The notes beneath the pieces were generated by a model. It was not told where the DNA came from. It searched no databases and was given only the letters and a program-made list of their open reading frames with translations. Positions 36,524-47,704 of a stretch of 64,000 bases of DNA are shown here, piece by piece. Within the stretch, counting starts at the first letter, position 1, and the number at the start of each line of letters is the position of its first letter. The stretch lies in the NCBI RefSeq assembly GCF_024362695.1, contig NC_065420.1:15278753-15342752 (forward strand). Reading direction: 5' to 3'. Origin of the DNA: Pectinophora gossypiella (taxonomy: Eukaryota; Arthropoda; Insecta; Lepidoptera; Gelechiidae). The translations under genes were made by a program, and so were the position numbers.

Positions 36524-38333
36524 ATGGAACCCATCCGCTTCCTCCAGACCAATGTCAACCACTCCGCCAGGGCACAGGACCTTCTGGCCCAGACCATCGC
36601 GGAGTGGAAGATAAACGTGGCGGTGGTCTCTGAACCATATGCGGTTCCCAATCGGGACGATTGGGCGAGTGACCACACCAGCTCGGTGGCCATCTTCGCC
36701 CCTACCTCCGGTGGCTCCCCTCCCCTCGATAAAGTAGCGAAGGGCAGGGGATGCATTCGGGCAGTCTCTGGCGGGATAGCTATCGTGGGAATTTACTTCC
36801 CACCTAGCTGGAGCCTCGCCCAATTTGAACAGGCTCTCGCAGGAGTCAGCGCGCTGATCGCGCAAGTCTCCTCCCTCCCCGTGATCGTCGCGGGGGACTT
36901 CAATGCCAAATCCACGGCTTGGGGATCACCCGCGACGGACGCGAAAGGAGAGGAATTGGAGGACTGGGCGGCGACCCAGGGCCTAGAAGTCCTCAACCAA
37001 GGCGCAGAGGACACTTGTGTCCGACAGCAGGGGGGGTCCATCGTAGACATCACGTTTGCGACCCCCTCCCTGGCTCGGAGAGTCCGAAGGTGGAGGGTGG
37101 AGGTAGACGTGGAGACACTGTCGGATCACCGGTACATCCGGTTCGATGTCTCCACGTCTGCCGCCACAACAGCACCAACGATCCGCCCCTCTGCGGAGGA
37201 TGGCCCTCGGTGGGTGCTTGGGCGGCTCGATCGTGAGCTGGCGGAGGAAGCCGCCATCGTGGAGAGCTGGGTGGTGGACACCGACCCTCCCGATGACATC
37301 GACGCGGGAGCGGGGCTGCTCGGCGCATCGCTTGCGAACATCTGCGATGCGTCGATGCCCAGAGCTAGACCGCTCCCCCCACGCAGGCAAGTGTATTGGT
37401 GGCGCGCAGAGCTGCGCCAGTTACGCCAGGTGTGCGTAACAGCTCGGCGCCGATACACGCGCTGCAGGAGGCGTCGCATCCGCGACAGGCCTCTGGAGGA
37501 TGCCTTGTACGCACAGTACAGGACCGCCTGTAGTGCCCTCCAGACGGCCATAGCGCGGGCCAAACAGGAGTCCTGGGAGGATTGGCTTGCCATCCTAGAC
37601 CGGGACCCCTGGGGCAGACCATATCGGGCAGTGAGGCGGAAGCTCCGGCCCTGGGCTCCGCCACTCACCACGACTCTCGAACCCCAGTTGGTTGAGTCCG
37701 CCGTGGGAGCTAGAGGCGCGAGTTCTCGCGGCAGTGTACAGGCGGCGCGCTGACGCCAACTCCAACGGCGATCTCCCGCCTCCTCGGGAGGTAGCACAAT
37801 GGAGGGAGGAGGCCCGCACTATTCTCTTCCAGCAATGGAAGGAGGAGCTGGAGACCCCGGATGCCAGCCGGGATTTGGTTGCGGCAATCCGACCCGTTCT
37901 GCGGGATTGGATTGAGTGCCCAGGCGCTCCCACCTACCACCTCACGCAGCTCCTCACCGGGCACGGGTGCTTCGGTGAGTATCTGTTTGGGGTGGTTGGC
38001 AGGGAACCCACCGCAGACTGCCATCACTGCGTGGGCAACACCGTGGACACGGCACGGCACACCCGCGAGGAGTGCCCCGCTTGGGCGGTCCCTCGCGCTG
38101 CCTTGTCTGCGGTGATAGGGGCGGACCTCTCACTGCCCGCCATGATCATGGCCATGGTGGGCAGTGAAACGGCCTGGAATGCGGTCGTCACCTTCTCAGA
38201 CGCAGTGTTGTCTGAGAAGGAAGCGGCGGAGCGAGAGCGGGAGAACTCCGCTGACTCACTCCCGATGCGCCGCAGACGACCAGGAAGGCGGCGCCTGGCG
38301 CACCTGGTCACTATTGACCGTGCGCCGCCTTGA
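36524..38333 (+). pseudogene. ORF2 with internal deletion removing the RT core
   Basis: The endonuclease half is intact: QTNVNH, SEPY, GDFNAKS, SIVDITF and LSDHRYI are all readable. After codon 391 the sequence jumps at 37696/37697. Against element C, 6627-7945 (1319 nt) are missing, that is, RT motifs through YADD and the thumb. 1319 is not a multiple of three, so the frame shifts and stops at 37753; the remaining C-terminal ~210 residues with the zinc motif are open in another frame to 38333. The two deletion ends share the dinucleotide AG. An endonuclease-only protein of 409 aa could be made. Confidence 0.92.
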
Positions 38334-38648
38334 CGGGGACCTGTGGGCGGTGGTCGGGGGACCGCCGTCCACAACATAGGTCCCGTGCCGTAGGGCTCCC
38401 CAGTGTTCCGGGGCAGCCCTCGGCGGAGGGGGAGGCGCTAGACGCGCTCCCATGGGCGTTGGGCCCGTATGGGCATCCGCCGGCGGGGACGCGGTTGTGT
38501 GCAGCTGCGTTCCCGTGTCCTCGCCACATGGCGGCAAGGAGGAACACCGTTGGTTTTTAGTGGGTATACCGGGTGGCGACACCCGGGGAGTCCCACATAA
38601 CCACGTCGTCCCCCCGGGCGGCGTGGTATGCGTAACGCATTTTCCAAC

Positions 38649-38650
<2 letters not shown>
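38334..38650 (+). promoter_or_regulatory. 3' UTR of element K
   Basis: Nearly identical to the 3' UTR of A; terminal helices complete (ATGCGTAACGCAT hairpin intact here, unlike A). Confidence 0.65.
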
Positions 38651-38706
<56 letters not shown>

Positions 38707-38783
38707 TTAGGTTAGGTTAGGTTAGGTTAGGTTAGGTTAGGTTAGGTTAGGTTAGGTTAGGTTAGGTTAGGTTAGGTTAGGTT
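38651..38783 (+). repeat. poly(A) of K (38651-38704) and (TTAGG)n array (38705-38783)
   Basis: 54 A and 79 nt of repeat. This array is the junction between the two copies of the 29.8-kb unit. Confidence 0.97.
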
Positions 38784-39291
38784 CCCGTGTGGAGTTGCTG
38801 ATCTCCCATCGGGCGCGTCCCCAGGTGGCGGATAGGGGAATGCCCCCCCAGATATGGGGGGGTACCGGCTTCGGCCGGCGCGGACCAAAACAGCGTGGTG
38901 GAGTCACCCTTGCTCGTGGCCCTCTGCAGGGACGAGGTGGTGCGCAGAGTGGACACAGGAGGGTGACCATCCGACGGCGTCTCTGGCTTCGGCCAGACGA
39001 CAGGGGCTTCGGCTCCACCGTTGGCAGGGGCGGCGGGTCCGGCAGCAATGCCGGGCAATGGCTTCGGCCACCGTCGGCCCGACCCGTAGCCCAGACGCAA
39101 CGCTGTCTGGAGCGGGGGCCGCCTTCGCACTGAGCGGAGGGGGCCGCGAGGAAGACAACCTCTGTAAAAAATTACCGCAAGCTTAAGTTGGTGGTGTCCG
39201 GCGATGGGCTGGATGGTCTGACGGTCAGGCCGCTAGGACTACCCTGGGGAGACAACCCCAGTAAATAAAACCGTCCCAGATGTACTGGACC

Positions 39292-41760
39292 ATGGAAGCG
39301 CTCAAAAATTCAACTACCCACGCTGGCAGCCGGGAAACCGGTGAATCCAGCTTAAGGCCCCCAATCGTATGTGGGGGGGGCTGCGATCGCTCCGTAGGCT
39401 CCGATAGCCTTCGTAAATCCCCGACTCAAAGGGTAGACTTCTACCCGGCGTTCGACGCCACTACTACCGGACAAGACTCGCGCGCGCCAACACCATCCGC
39501 ACTTCCCGAAGTGCGGGTGGTGCTGGAGCGCATCCCCACACCGATTTCGAAGTCAGCACCTAATGCTGAAGGAGCTGCTCCTGGGCCTAGTGCTCAGTCA
39601 GAGCAGCCAAGGTCACGTCCTTACTCCGCTTCGTCCTCGGACGAAGTGAGTAGTCTAAGGACAGTGTGCTCGATGGAGAGTGTGACCTCCCTTCCGGAGG
39701 GCAAGCTGTGGCGAAAGCGGAAGACAGCTTCGCTTTCGGACCCGTCCTCTGACGATGGCAGCCAAGTGCCGGAAACAGCACGCGGCTCGCCCGTCCTCAG
39801 GGCTCGGGCCAAGAGGGGTAGGGGACGCCCTCCCACTACCGGCGAATACGTCGGCCTTGCGAAAGCCAAGGCCGAACATAACCGTGCCGTGCGCGAAGCG
39901 CTCAGGCTGCAAGCCGAGGAAGAAGTGGCCAAAGCGGCCAAGAGGACTTTCTACCTCCGACGGTCCAACCCATCGTCGGAGACGGAAACCCAGCTGATGG
40001 ACTCAGGCTCAGAAGCCGTCTCGCTTACGGCTGCAGAGCTGCATGAGAAGGCGAAAGAGGCGATTGGCATCGTTCGCAACGTAGCTGTGAAATCGGGACA
40101 ACTGAAGGGTACGTTCGTACGTGCCCTGAAGGATGCCGCACAGCTACTCCAAGAGTCTCTGTCTGCCCTGCATGCCACGTCTACCAGCGATGAAACGCGC
40201 AAGCTGCAGGAACAGAATGCTCGCCAACAGGCGAAACTTGACGCGCAGCAAAAGGAGATAGACGTGCTCCGTGGCGAGATGCGCCAGCTCAAGGCCTCTT
40301 TGAATCCAACTCAGAGAGTGCCGTCGCCTGCTCCCGAACCGCTTGCAGAGAGCCCGCAACCGGAGTCGGCGCCGAGAGCTGTGCGCTCCTTACCAGCAAG
40401 ACGTGCGAATCCGCCGCCAGCCACGAGCAGTAGAGCCGTGTCTGATAAAGAGGAAGGCCTAGTCGCGCAGATCATAAGCCAAGTTGGCTTCATGATCGAT
40501 GCGAAGCTGGCAGGCCTGGAGGACCGGCTCCTGCCTCCAAAAGTGACGCGTCCACCGCTGGCGGCGGATCGGAAAAACGCGCTCTCATACGCTGCTGCAG
40601 CGAAGGCGTCTGCTGCTGCAGCGAAGGCTCCCGCCACAACTGTGGCTAAGAAAGCGACTGCCACAGCGGCCACGGCCGCTAGCACCTCGCGTGCTGCCCC
40701 GTCTGCGGCCTTGCAAGGCCCGACTGCGGCGGCCAGTAGTTCGGCCTCTGCGCCTCCGAAAAAGAGGAAGACGCGAGGGGGGAGGAACAGGAAAAAGAAG
40801 GGAGGGACCAATGGCCAGAGTGGGGCCTGTCCCCCACCTTCAGGGCCTGCTGGCGCCGGCTGGACTGTTGTCGGCAAAGGTCGTAAGCAGAAGGTGGCCT
40901 CAGCCCAACCGCTGCAACGCCCCAAGGCGCCAAAGCTGCGTCCTCCGCGTTCGGCTGCGGTGGTTGTGCAGCTACAGCCAGCGGCAGCGGAGAGAGGAAC
41001 AACATACGCGGATATCCTGAGAGAAGCCAAATCCAAGGTTGATATACAGAGCCTTGGTATCACGAGCCTCAGGATTCGCAAGGCAGCAACCGGCGCACGT
41101 GTGTTGGAAGTTGCGGGTGCTACAAGCACCGAGAAGGCCGACTCCTTAGCCACAAAGTTGAGAGAGTCGATGAGCGGAGACGTTGTAAAAGTCTCCAGAC
41201 CCACAAAGTGCGCAAACATGCGCATTGTGGGACTGGATGACTCCGTCTCCACTCAGGAGGTGGTGGAGGCAGTTGCCAAAGCCGGAGGATGCACGGCCGA
41301 CACAATCAAGGCTGGCGCTATCCGCGAGGGTGCAGGCGGAATGGGTTCAATCCTGCTGAGCTGTCCCATAGCAGCCGCCAAAAAGGTGGCTGATGGCGGT
41401 CGCCTCTTGGTGGGCTGGACCTCCGCGCAGGTCAAGGTCCTGGAGCCACGTCCTATGCGGTGTTACAGATGCTTCGAGGTCGGTCATACTCATGCCCTGT
41501 GTGACTCCGAAGTGGATCGTAGCACTCAATGCTACCGATGTGGCCAAACCGGCCACCAATCTTCGGAGTGTTCTGCCACCCCGCACTGCACAGTGTGCGA
41601 GGCGGCGCGAAGACCGGCAGAGCACCGATTGGGCGGTTCAACATGTACTGCCCAATCCAGAAGTAGAAGGAAGAACCGCAATGGACCAAAGGTTCCCCCG
41701 CGTCCTTCCCCCCCGCAAGCTGCGGGACGAGCCGGTGAAGAGCACATGAGCATCAATTGA
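39292..41760 (+). CDS. ORF1 protein, type 2 (copy of D)
   Basis: 822 aa, same predicted protein as the ORF1 at 9537. AT-hook-like core, coiled coil and three zinc motifs unchanged. TGATG overlap with ORF2. No differences seen, so this part of the duplication is very young, corrected, or an assembly repeat. Confidence 0.94.
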   Translation: MEALKNSTTHAGSRETGESSLRPPIVCGGGCDRSVGSDSLRKSPTQRVDFYPAFDATTTGQDSRAPTPSALPEVRVVLERIPTPISKSAPNAEGAAPGPSAQSEQPRSRPYSASSSDEVSSLRTVCSMESVTSLPEGKLWRKRKTASLSDPSSDDGSQVPETARGSPVLRARAKRGRGRPPTTGEYVGLAKAKAEHNRAVREALRLQAEEEVAKAAKRTFYLRRSNPSSETETQLMDSGSEAVSLTAAELHEKAKEAIGIVRNVAVKSGQLKGTFVRALKDAAQLLQESLSALHATSTSDETRKLQEQNARQQAKLDAQQKEIDVLRGEMRQLKASLNPTQRVPSPAPEPLAESPQPESAPRAVRSLPARRANPPPATSSRAVSDKEEGLVAQIISQVGFMIDAKLAGLEDRLLPPKVTRPPLAADRKNALSYAAAAKASAAAAKAPATTVAKKATATAATAASTSRAAPSAALQGPTAAASSSASAPPKKRKTRGGRNRKKKGGTNGQSGACPPPSGPAGAGWTVVGKGRKQKVASAQPLQRPKAPKLRPPRSAAVVVQLQPAAAERGTTYADILREAKSKVDIQSLGITSLRIRKAATGARVLEVAGATSTEKADSLATKLRESMSGDVVKVSRPTKCANMRIVGLDDSVSTQEVVEAVAKAGGCTADTIKAGAIREGAGGMGSILLSCPIAAAKKVADGGRLLVGWTSAQVKVLEPRPMRCYRCFEVGHTHALCDSEVDRSTQCYRCGQTGHQSSECSATPHCTVCEAARRPAEHRLGGSTCTAQSRSRRKNRNGPKVPPRPSPPQAAGRAGEEHMSIN

Positions 41761-44700
41761 TGGCTCTAAACGCTCTACAGGCCAACATCAACCACTCTGC
41801 CAGGGCTCAGGACCTGTTGATCCAGAGCATGGCAGAGTGGCTGATTGACGTGGCGATGGTTTCGGAGCCATACTCAGTCCCTCCTAGGGAGAACTGGGTT
41901 GGTGACCGGACCGGAATGGCGGCACTGGTTACACGGACTGGGGCGGGATTGCCTCCATTTGCGCACATTGTGCGGGGTGGGGGCTATGCTGCCGCTGTCC
42001 TAGGCGATGTCACACTGGTCAGCGTGTACTTCTCGCCAAACCGCAGCCTGTCCGACTTCGAGCAGTTCTTGCTTGAGGTCGGTGTGCTTGTGGGGCGGAG
42101 GCGCACTGTCCGTGTGATAGTCGCTGGCGACTTGAACGCCAAGTCGACGGCCTGGGGCTGCCCGGCGACAGATAGTCGTGGCGAGGCAGTTGAAGAGTGG
42201 GCGCTGACCGCCGGATTGACCGTTGTCAACCGTGGATCGGTGAACACGTGCGTGCGGCAACAGGGCGGCTCTATCGTGGACGTTACGTTCGCGGACGCTG
42301 CCCTGGCGCGCTGTGTTCAGAGCTGGGAAGTGCAGGAGGGCGTGGAGACGCTGTCGGACCACTTGTACATCCGATTCAGTGTGTCCACGCTCCCTGCTAC
42401 CCCGACGAGCCCGATCCGAGCCCTGGAAGGCAACGGTCCCAAGTGGGCATTAAAGCGCCTCGATTATGACGCGCTGGAGGAGGCGGTCATCATAGAGGCG
42501 TGGCTCCATCCCGGGGTCTCTCAGGATGTCGAGACGGAAGCTGAGGCAATACAGGCGGCTATCGCAAGAGTTTGCGATGCCTGTATGCCGCGAGTCAGAG
42601 CGCTTCCTGGTCGGCGAGCGGTGTACTGGTGGTCCGCCGAACTCTCGCAGCTACGCGCGTCCTGCGTAGAGGCGAGGCGCCGGTACACCAGAAGCCGAAG
42701 ACGTCGCATCCGAGACGAGGTGCTCACAGCACAGGCCGCCGATGCGTATAGAGAGGCCAAGAGGGCCCTGCAGGTGGCTATCGGTGAGGCCAAAGACTTG
42801 GCGGAACGAGAGATGCTGGAGTCTCTTGACGCCGATCCGTGGGGCAGGCCGTACAGGATGGTGAGGCGTAAGCTTCGCCCCTGGGCTCCCCCACTGACTC
42901 AGAGCCTCCAGCCGGAGCTTGTGAGCCAAGTCGTGTCGGCCCTGTTTCCGAACAGGCCTGAACACACGCCTCCACCGATGGCACTGCGCGGCGAGCCAGA
43001 CGAAGACGCCACGAACAATGAGGCAGAGGTGCCCCCTGTGACCGAGGCAGAGCTGCGGGTGGCGGTACGCAGGCTTCAGGCCAAAAACACCGCCCCAGGC
43101 CCCGATGGTATTCCCGGCCGTGTGTGGGTTGCTGCCCTAAGGGCAGAGGACGCGTTAGAGCCATGGCTGAGGGCTCTTTTTACAGCTTGCCTGGCGAGGG
43201 GCCAGTTTCCGCACCGTTGGAAAACGGGGAAACTGGTCCTGATTAAAAAAGACGGTAGGCCGGCAGATGCACCGTCTGCTTATAGGCCCATAGTGCTGCT
43301 TGATGAGGCGAGTAAGCTCCTCGAGCGAGTTATCGCCGCTCGGATCATCGAGCACCTTGAGGATGTCGGTCCGGACTTGAGCGCATACCAGTTCGGTTTC
43401 CGCCGGGGCAGATCCACCATCGACGCTATTGCGCGGGTGAGGGCCCTAGCGGACGCCGCTGTAGCTCGGGGGGAGGTCGTCTTGGCGGTGTCTCTGGACA
43501 TCGCCAACGCCTTCAACACCCTGCCCTGGAGCTGCATCCGGGAAGCGCTCAAGTACCACGAGGTGCCCCCGTACCTCCGCCGGTTGCTAGCGGCATACCT
43601 CTCCGTGAGGGCCGTGAGCTTCCCGGCGTCTGAGGGATGGCGAGAGTGGTCAGTGTCGTGCGGTGTTCCACAGGGTTCGGTCCTCGGCCCGCTCCTGTGG
43701 AACATTGGCTACGACTGGGTGCTGCGTGGAGCGAATCTCCGAGGGGTCGACGTAACTTGTTACGCCGACGATACCCTTGTGACGGCTCGAAGCAGCACCT
43801 ACCGAGAGGCTGCCATTCTCGCTACGGCGGGCGTGGCTCACGTGGTGGGGAAAATAAGACAGCTGGGTCTTGAGGTGGCACTGTCCAAGTCGGAAGCCTT
43901 GTGCTTCCATGGGCCTCGAGCAGCGCCGCCAACTGGTGCGCACATAGTGGTGGGGGGAGTTTCCATCGGCGTCAAATCGACGATGCGTTACCTAGGCCTC
44001 GTCCTAGACAGCCGATGGAACTTCCGTGCGCACTTCACCGGCTTGGCGCCAAGACTGGTTGCTGCTGCTGGCGCGCTTAGCCGGCTGCTGCCAAACATTG
44101 GTGGACCAAAGGTGGGCTGCCGACGCCTGTACTGCGGGGTGGTCCGATCAATGGCCCTGTATGGCGCTCCCATATGGGTAGACGCTCTTAGCGCCCATAA
44201 CAGGGCCCTCTTGAGGAGGCCTCAAAGAGCCATGGCCACAAGAGTGGTGAGGGGGTACCGTACCATCTCGTTCGAGGCTGCTTGCGCCTTGGCCGGTACC
44301 CCCCCATGGGAGTTGGACGCCACAGTTCTGGCCAGTGTTTACCAACACACGGCTCGAGCGCGTGCTGACGGTGGTGCGCCGTCTCCGGAGGAGATCTCGA
44401 GACTGAGACATAACGCTCGTCGAGATACCCTCCTGAGATGGCTGCAAACGTTGGAGTCGCCGAGCGCTGGTCACAGAACAGTGGGGGCGATACGACCCGT
44501 TCTAGACGAATGGGTCGATAGACGGTTCGGGGCGCTCTCTTTCCGCCTGACGCAGGTCCTGTCCGGGCATGGCTGCTTTGGCAGATACCTGTGCAGGGTC
44601 GCTGGAAGAGAGCCGACCCCAGTCTGCCACCATTGCGGCGCCGCCGAGGATACGGCGGACCATACTCTCGCCGCATGCCCAGAATGGGCTGAGTCGCGGA

Positions 44701-44924
44701 CGCGACTCAGGTGCGTGGTGGGCCAGGATCTGTCGTTGCCTGCCGTGGTCTCGGCCATGGTCGGCAGCGAGAGGGCCTGGAGGGCGGTATACTCCTTCTG
44801 CGAGGACGTGGTGGCGCAGAAGGAGGCCGCCGAGAGGTCGCGGGAGGCCGATCCTGCGTCTGACCCGATCCGTCGGACTCGGGTGGGACGGAGGAGGTTG
44901 GCGCATGATCGGCGCGTCCCGTAA
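41760..44924 (+). CDS. ORF2 protein, type 2 (copy of D)
   Basis: 1054 aa, same predicted protein as at 12005, with endonuclease residues, YADD and the C-terminal zinc motif all present. Open and potentially active. Confidence 0.94.
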   Translation: MALNALQANINHSARAQDLLIQSMAEWLIDVAMVSEPYSVPPRENWVGDRTGMAALVTRTGAGLPPFAHIVRGGGYAAAVLGDVTLVSVYFSPNRSLSDFEQFLLEVGVLVGRRRTVRVIVAGDLNAKSTAWGCPATDSRGEAVEEWALTAGLTVVNRGSVNTCVRQQGGSIVDVTFADAALARCVQSWEVQEGVETLSDHLYIRFSVSTLPATPTSPIRALEGNGPKWALKRLDYDALEEAVIIEAWLHPGVSQDVETEAEAIQAAIARVCDACMPRVRALPGRRAVYWWSAELSQLRASCVEARRRYTRSRRRRIRDEVLTAQAADAYREAKRALQVAIGEAKDLAEREMLESLDADPWGRPYRMVRRKLRPWAPPLTQSLQPELVSQVVSALFPNRPEHTPPPMALRGEPDEDATNNEAEVPPVTEAELRVAVRRLQAKNTAPGPDGIPGRVWVAALRAEDALEPWLRALFTACLARGQFPHRWKTGKLVLIKKDGRPADAPSAYRPIVLLDEASKLLERVIAARIIEHLEDVGPDLSAYQFGFRRGRSTIDAIARVRALADAAVARGEVVLAVSLDIANAFNTLPWSCIREALKYHEVPPYLRRLLAAYLSVRAVSFPASEGWREWSVSCGVPQGSVLGPLLWNIGYDWVLRGANLRGVDVTCYADDTLVTARSSTYREAAILATAGVAHVVGKIRQLGLEVALSKSEALCFHGPRAAPPTGAHIVVGGVSIGVKSTMRYLGLVLDSRWNFRAHFTGLAPRLVAAAGALSRLLPNIGGPKVGCRRLYCGVVRSMALYGAPIWVDALSAHNRALLRRPQRAMATRVVRGYRTISFEAACALAGTPPWELDATVLASVYQHTARARADGGAPSPEEISRLRHNARRDTLLRWLQTLESPSAGHRTVGAIRPVLDEWVDRRFGALSFRLTQVLSGHGCFGRYLCRVAGREPTPVCHHCGAAEDTADHTLAACPEWAESRTRLRCVVGQDLSLPAVVSAMVGSERAWRAVYSFCEDVVAQKEAAERSREADPASDPIRRTRVGRRRLAHDRRVP

Positions 44925-45232
44925 GTGGGGATGCTGGTGACGGATGCGGGGGGCGTCCGTCACCCGGCACTAAGTCCCCGTGTTGGTAGGCGCGCGTGTG
45001 TTCCGCGCGTCACTGACGATTAAGAGCACCACAGTGCTCACCGAGCCGGGTCCGTATGGACACCGCCTGGGAGTCGCGGATGTATGCGGGCGCGTCCCCG
45101 TGGCTCCCACTCAGGCGGCAAGATGAACACCGTTGGGTTTTAGTGGGTAGGCGGGATACTTGAGATCCCGGAGTCCCACATAACCCGTCGTCATCCCCAT
45201 GGCGGCGGGTATGCGTAAATGCATTTCCCAAC

Positions 45233-45303
<71 letters not shown>

Positions 45304-45315
45304 AAAAAAAAAAAA

Positions 45316-45364
45316 GGTTAGGTTAGGTTAGGTTAGGTTAGGTTAGGTTAGGTTAGGTTAGGTT
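45316..45364 (+). repeat. (TTAGG)n array
   Basis: 49 nt, same length as the array after D. Confidence 0.96.
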
Positions 45365-46825
45365 CCCGTTATACGAACCCGGACTACATCGGAGGAAGTG
45401 CGGCGGTTGGAGACTGCCAACGCTAAGCTAGCGAGGGAGGTCGCCGACTTGCGTCGCGACCTTCAGGAGCTGCGGCAGCGTCCAACCCAGTCCTCGGAGC
45501 CTAGCCTCCGCCAGCTACTGGAGGAGACGGCCCGCGCCAATGCCGAGATGTTCGGCAATATGCTGAACGCTCGGCTGGCCGGCATCGAGGGCCGTCTCCT
45601 TCCCGAGCCCCGTATGAGGCCCCCGCTTGCAGCGGACGTCAGGACTGCCAGGGCAAACCCCGCTGCCAAAGAGCCAGCAGGGGCCCCGGTCGCCTCCACA
45701 AGCGGCAGTGGCCGCCCCTTGACAGGACCAGGCGCAGAACCAAAGCCTGTCAAAGAGGCTCCCACAAACAGCCAGGCCTCTTCTGCTCCCCCTTCTTCGG
45801 GAAAGAAGGGGAAAAGCAAGAAGAAAAGTCTGGCTGCACAGGAGGCAGCAGAGGCTCGGCGCCAGCCTGCCCCTGCACCAACGGCGGAGCCGTGGACCGC
45901 TGTTGTTGGCCGAAAGGCAAAAAACAAGGCGGCCAAAGCGGCCAAAGCGGCCAAAGAGCCGCTAAAGCCTCGGCCCACGGCCCAGAAGAGGGCAAAGCTC
46001 CGGACACCAAGAACGGCAGCGGTATCGCTGACCTTGGTGCCCGGAGTCGAGGAGAGAGGCGTAACATACGCCTCGATCCTCTCCGACGCCAAGCGGCGCG
46101 TCTCCCTCGCTGACCTCGGAATCAGCAACATGCGGTTCCGCAGGGCGGCGACGGGTGCGCGCCTGCTTGAGATCGGAGGGGAGGACTCGGCGGCGAAGGC
46201 GGACTCCCTCGCTAAGAAGCTGAGGGAGGTCCTCAGCCCGGAAGCGGTCAGGGTCGTCCGCCCAGTGAAGCGCGCGGAAATCCGCGTCACTGGGCTGGAC
46301 GACTCAGCCGACGCCATTGAGGTGGCTGATGCTGTGGCCAAGGAAGGAGGGTGCGCGGTCGAAGACCTCAAGTATGGTCGAATCGTCGTTGGGCCGAGAG
46401 GTGATGGCTCCCTCTGGCTCAGCTGTCCTGTCGCGGCCGCCAGGAGGCTGTCCGACTCTGGCCGACTACTGGTCGGGTGGACGTCGGCCAGAGTAAGGCT
46501 CCTCGACTCCAGACCGGCACGGTGTTACCGCTGTCTGGAGCCCGGGCACCTCGGAGTCAAGTGCTCGTGCGAGGTTGACCGCAGCAAGCTCTGCTTCCGC
46601 TGCGGCCAACCCGACCACAAGGCGCGGGACTGCTTGGCCGAGCCCCACTGCCCCGTCTGTGAGACGGCAGGCAAGCCGGCGGCTCACCCCGTCGGCGGCA
46701 GCGGATGTATTTCTGCTGCCAAAAAGCCGGCAGTCAAAGGTCCGAAGACGGTTGCGCCTAAGCGAAAGGCGAAAAAGCGCAAGGCCAAGAGGGCCGGGGC
46801 GGAGCAGATGGACACCGTTCCATAA
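45365..46825 (+). pseudogene. ORF1, N-terminally truncated (copy of E)
   Basis: 486 codons, same predicted residues as in E; TAA followed by ACG at the lost ORF2 start. Confidence 0.88.
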
Positions 46826-47182
46826 ACGGACAGAGCTCCGCTCTAAAGGGGACCTGTGGACGGTGGTCGGGGGACCGCCGTCCACAATATAGGTCCCGTG
46901 CTGTAGGGCTGCCCAAGTGTTCCGGGCAGCCCTCGGCGGTGGGGGAGGCGCTTGATGCGCTCCCATAGGCGCTGGGCCCAAGAGGGCATCCGCCGGCGGG
47001 GACGCGGTTGTGTGCAGTTGCGTTCCCGTGTCCCCGCCACATGGCGGCGAGGAGGAACACCGTTGGGTTTTAGTGGGTATACCGGCTTTTCCGGGGAGTC
47101 CCACATAACCACGTCGTCCCCCCGGGCGGCGTGGTATGCGTAACGCATTTCCCAACGTTAAAAAAAAAAAAAAAAAAAAAAA
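45365..47182 (+). mobile_element. Element E2: copy of E, ORF1-only
   Basis: Same 5' truncation, scar, 3' UTR (46826-47159) and 23-nt poly(A) (47160-47182) as E. Confidence 0.93.
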
Positions 47183-47191
47183 GGTTAGGTT
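47183..47191 (+). repeat. minimal telomeric spacer GGTTAGGTT
   Basis: 9 nt between E2 and F2, as in copy 1. Confidence 0.95.
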
Positions 47192-47704
47192 CCCGTGTGG
47201 AGTTGCTGATCTCCCATCGGGCGCGTCCCCAGGTGGCGGATAGGGGAATGCCCCCCCAGATATGGGGGGGTACCGGCTTCGGCCGGCGCGGACCAAAACA
47301 GCGTGGTGGAGTCGCTCTCGCTCGTGGCCCTCTGCAGGGACGAGGTGGTGCGCAGAGTGGACACAGGAGGGCGACTATCCGACGGCGTATCTGGCTTCGG
47401 CCAGATGACAGGGGCTTCGGCCCCACCGTTGGCAGGGGCGGCGGGTCCGGCAGCAATGCCGGGCAATGGCTTCGGCCACCGTCGGCCCGACCCGTAACCC
47501 AGACGCAATGCTGTCTGGAACGGGGGCCGCCTCCGCATTGAGCGGAGGGGGCCGCGAGGAAGACAACCTCTGAAAAAATCACCGAAAGCTCAAGTTTGTG
47601 GTGCCCGGCGAGGGGCTGTATGGTTTGGCGTTCCAGGCCGTGAGGGCACCCCAGGGAGCTCACCCTGGTTAATAAAAGAGACCGCCTGCTGAGGTACAGC
47701 AAAT

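Larger units (their letters stand above)
33401..38704 (+). mobile_element. Element K: type 1 SART with a deleted reverse transcriptase
   Basis: Ribozyme-like 5' end (33401-33503), 5' UTR to 34180, ORF1 34181-36523, ORF2 from 36524 with a 1.3-kb internal deletion at 37696/37697, 3' UTR to 38650, 54-nt poly(A). Full length at both ends but unable to make its own RT. Confidence 0.94.
9029..38783 (+). repeat. Tandem segmental unit, copy 1 (elements D-K, 29,755 bp)
   Basis: Everything from the first base of element D to the end of the array after element K occurs again from 38784 on, in the same order and with the same 5' truncation points, internal deletions and spacer arrays. Offset is 29,755 at D, falling to 29,749-29,755 later because of small indels. 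Both unit edges are inside TTAGG arrays, and the sequences left of the two edges (element C versus element K) differ, so recombination between telomeric arrays fits well. Confidence 0.95.
38784..45315 (+). mobile_element. Element D2: copy of D, complete
   Basis: Offset 29,755 from D; 5' UTR 38784-39291, 3' UTR 44925-45235. The poly(A) (45236-45315) is broken by a T at 45265 and by GTT at 45301-45303 followed by 12 A; the latter repeats the last three bases of the 3' UTR. Confidence 0.95.
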
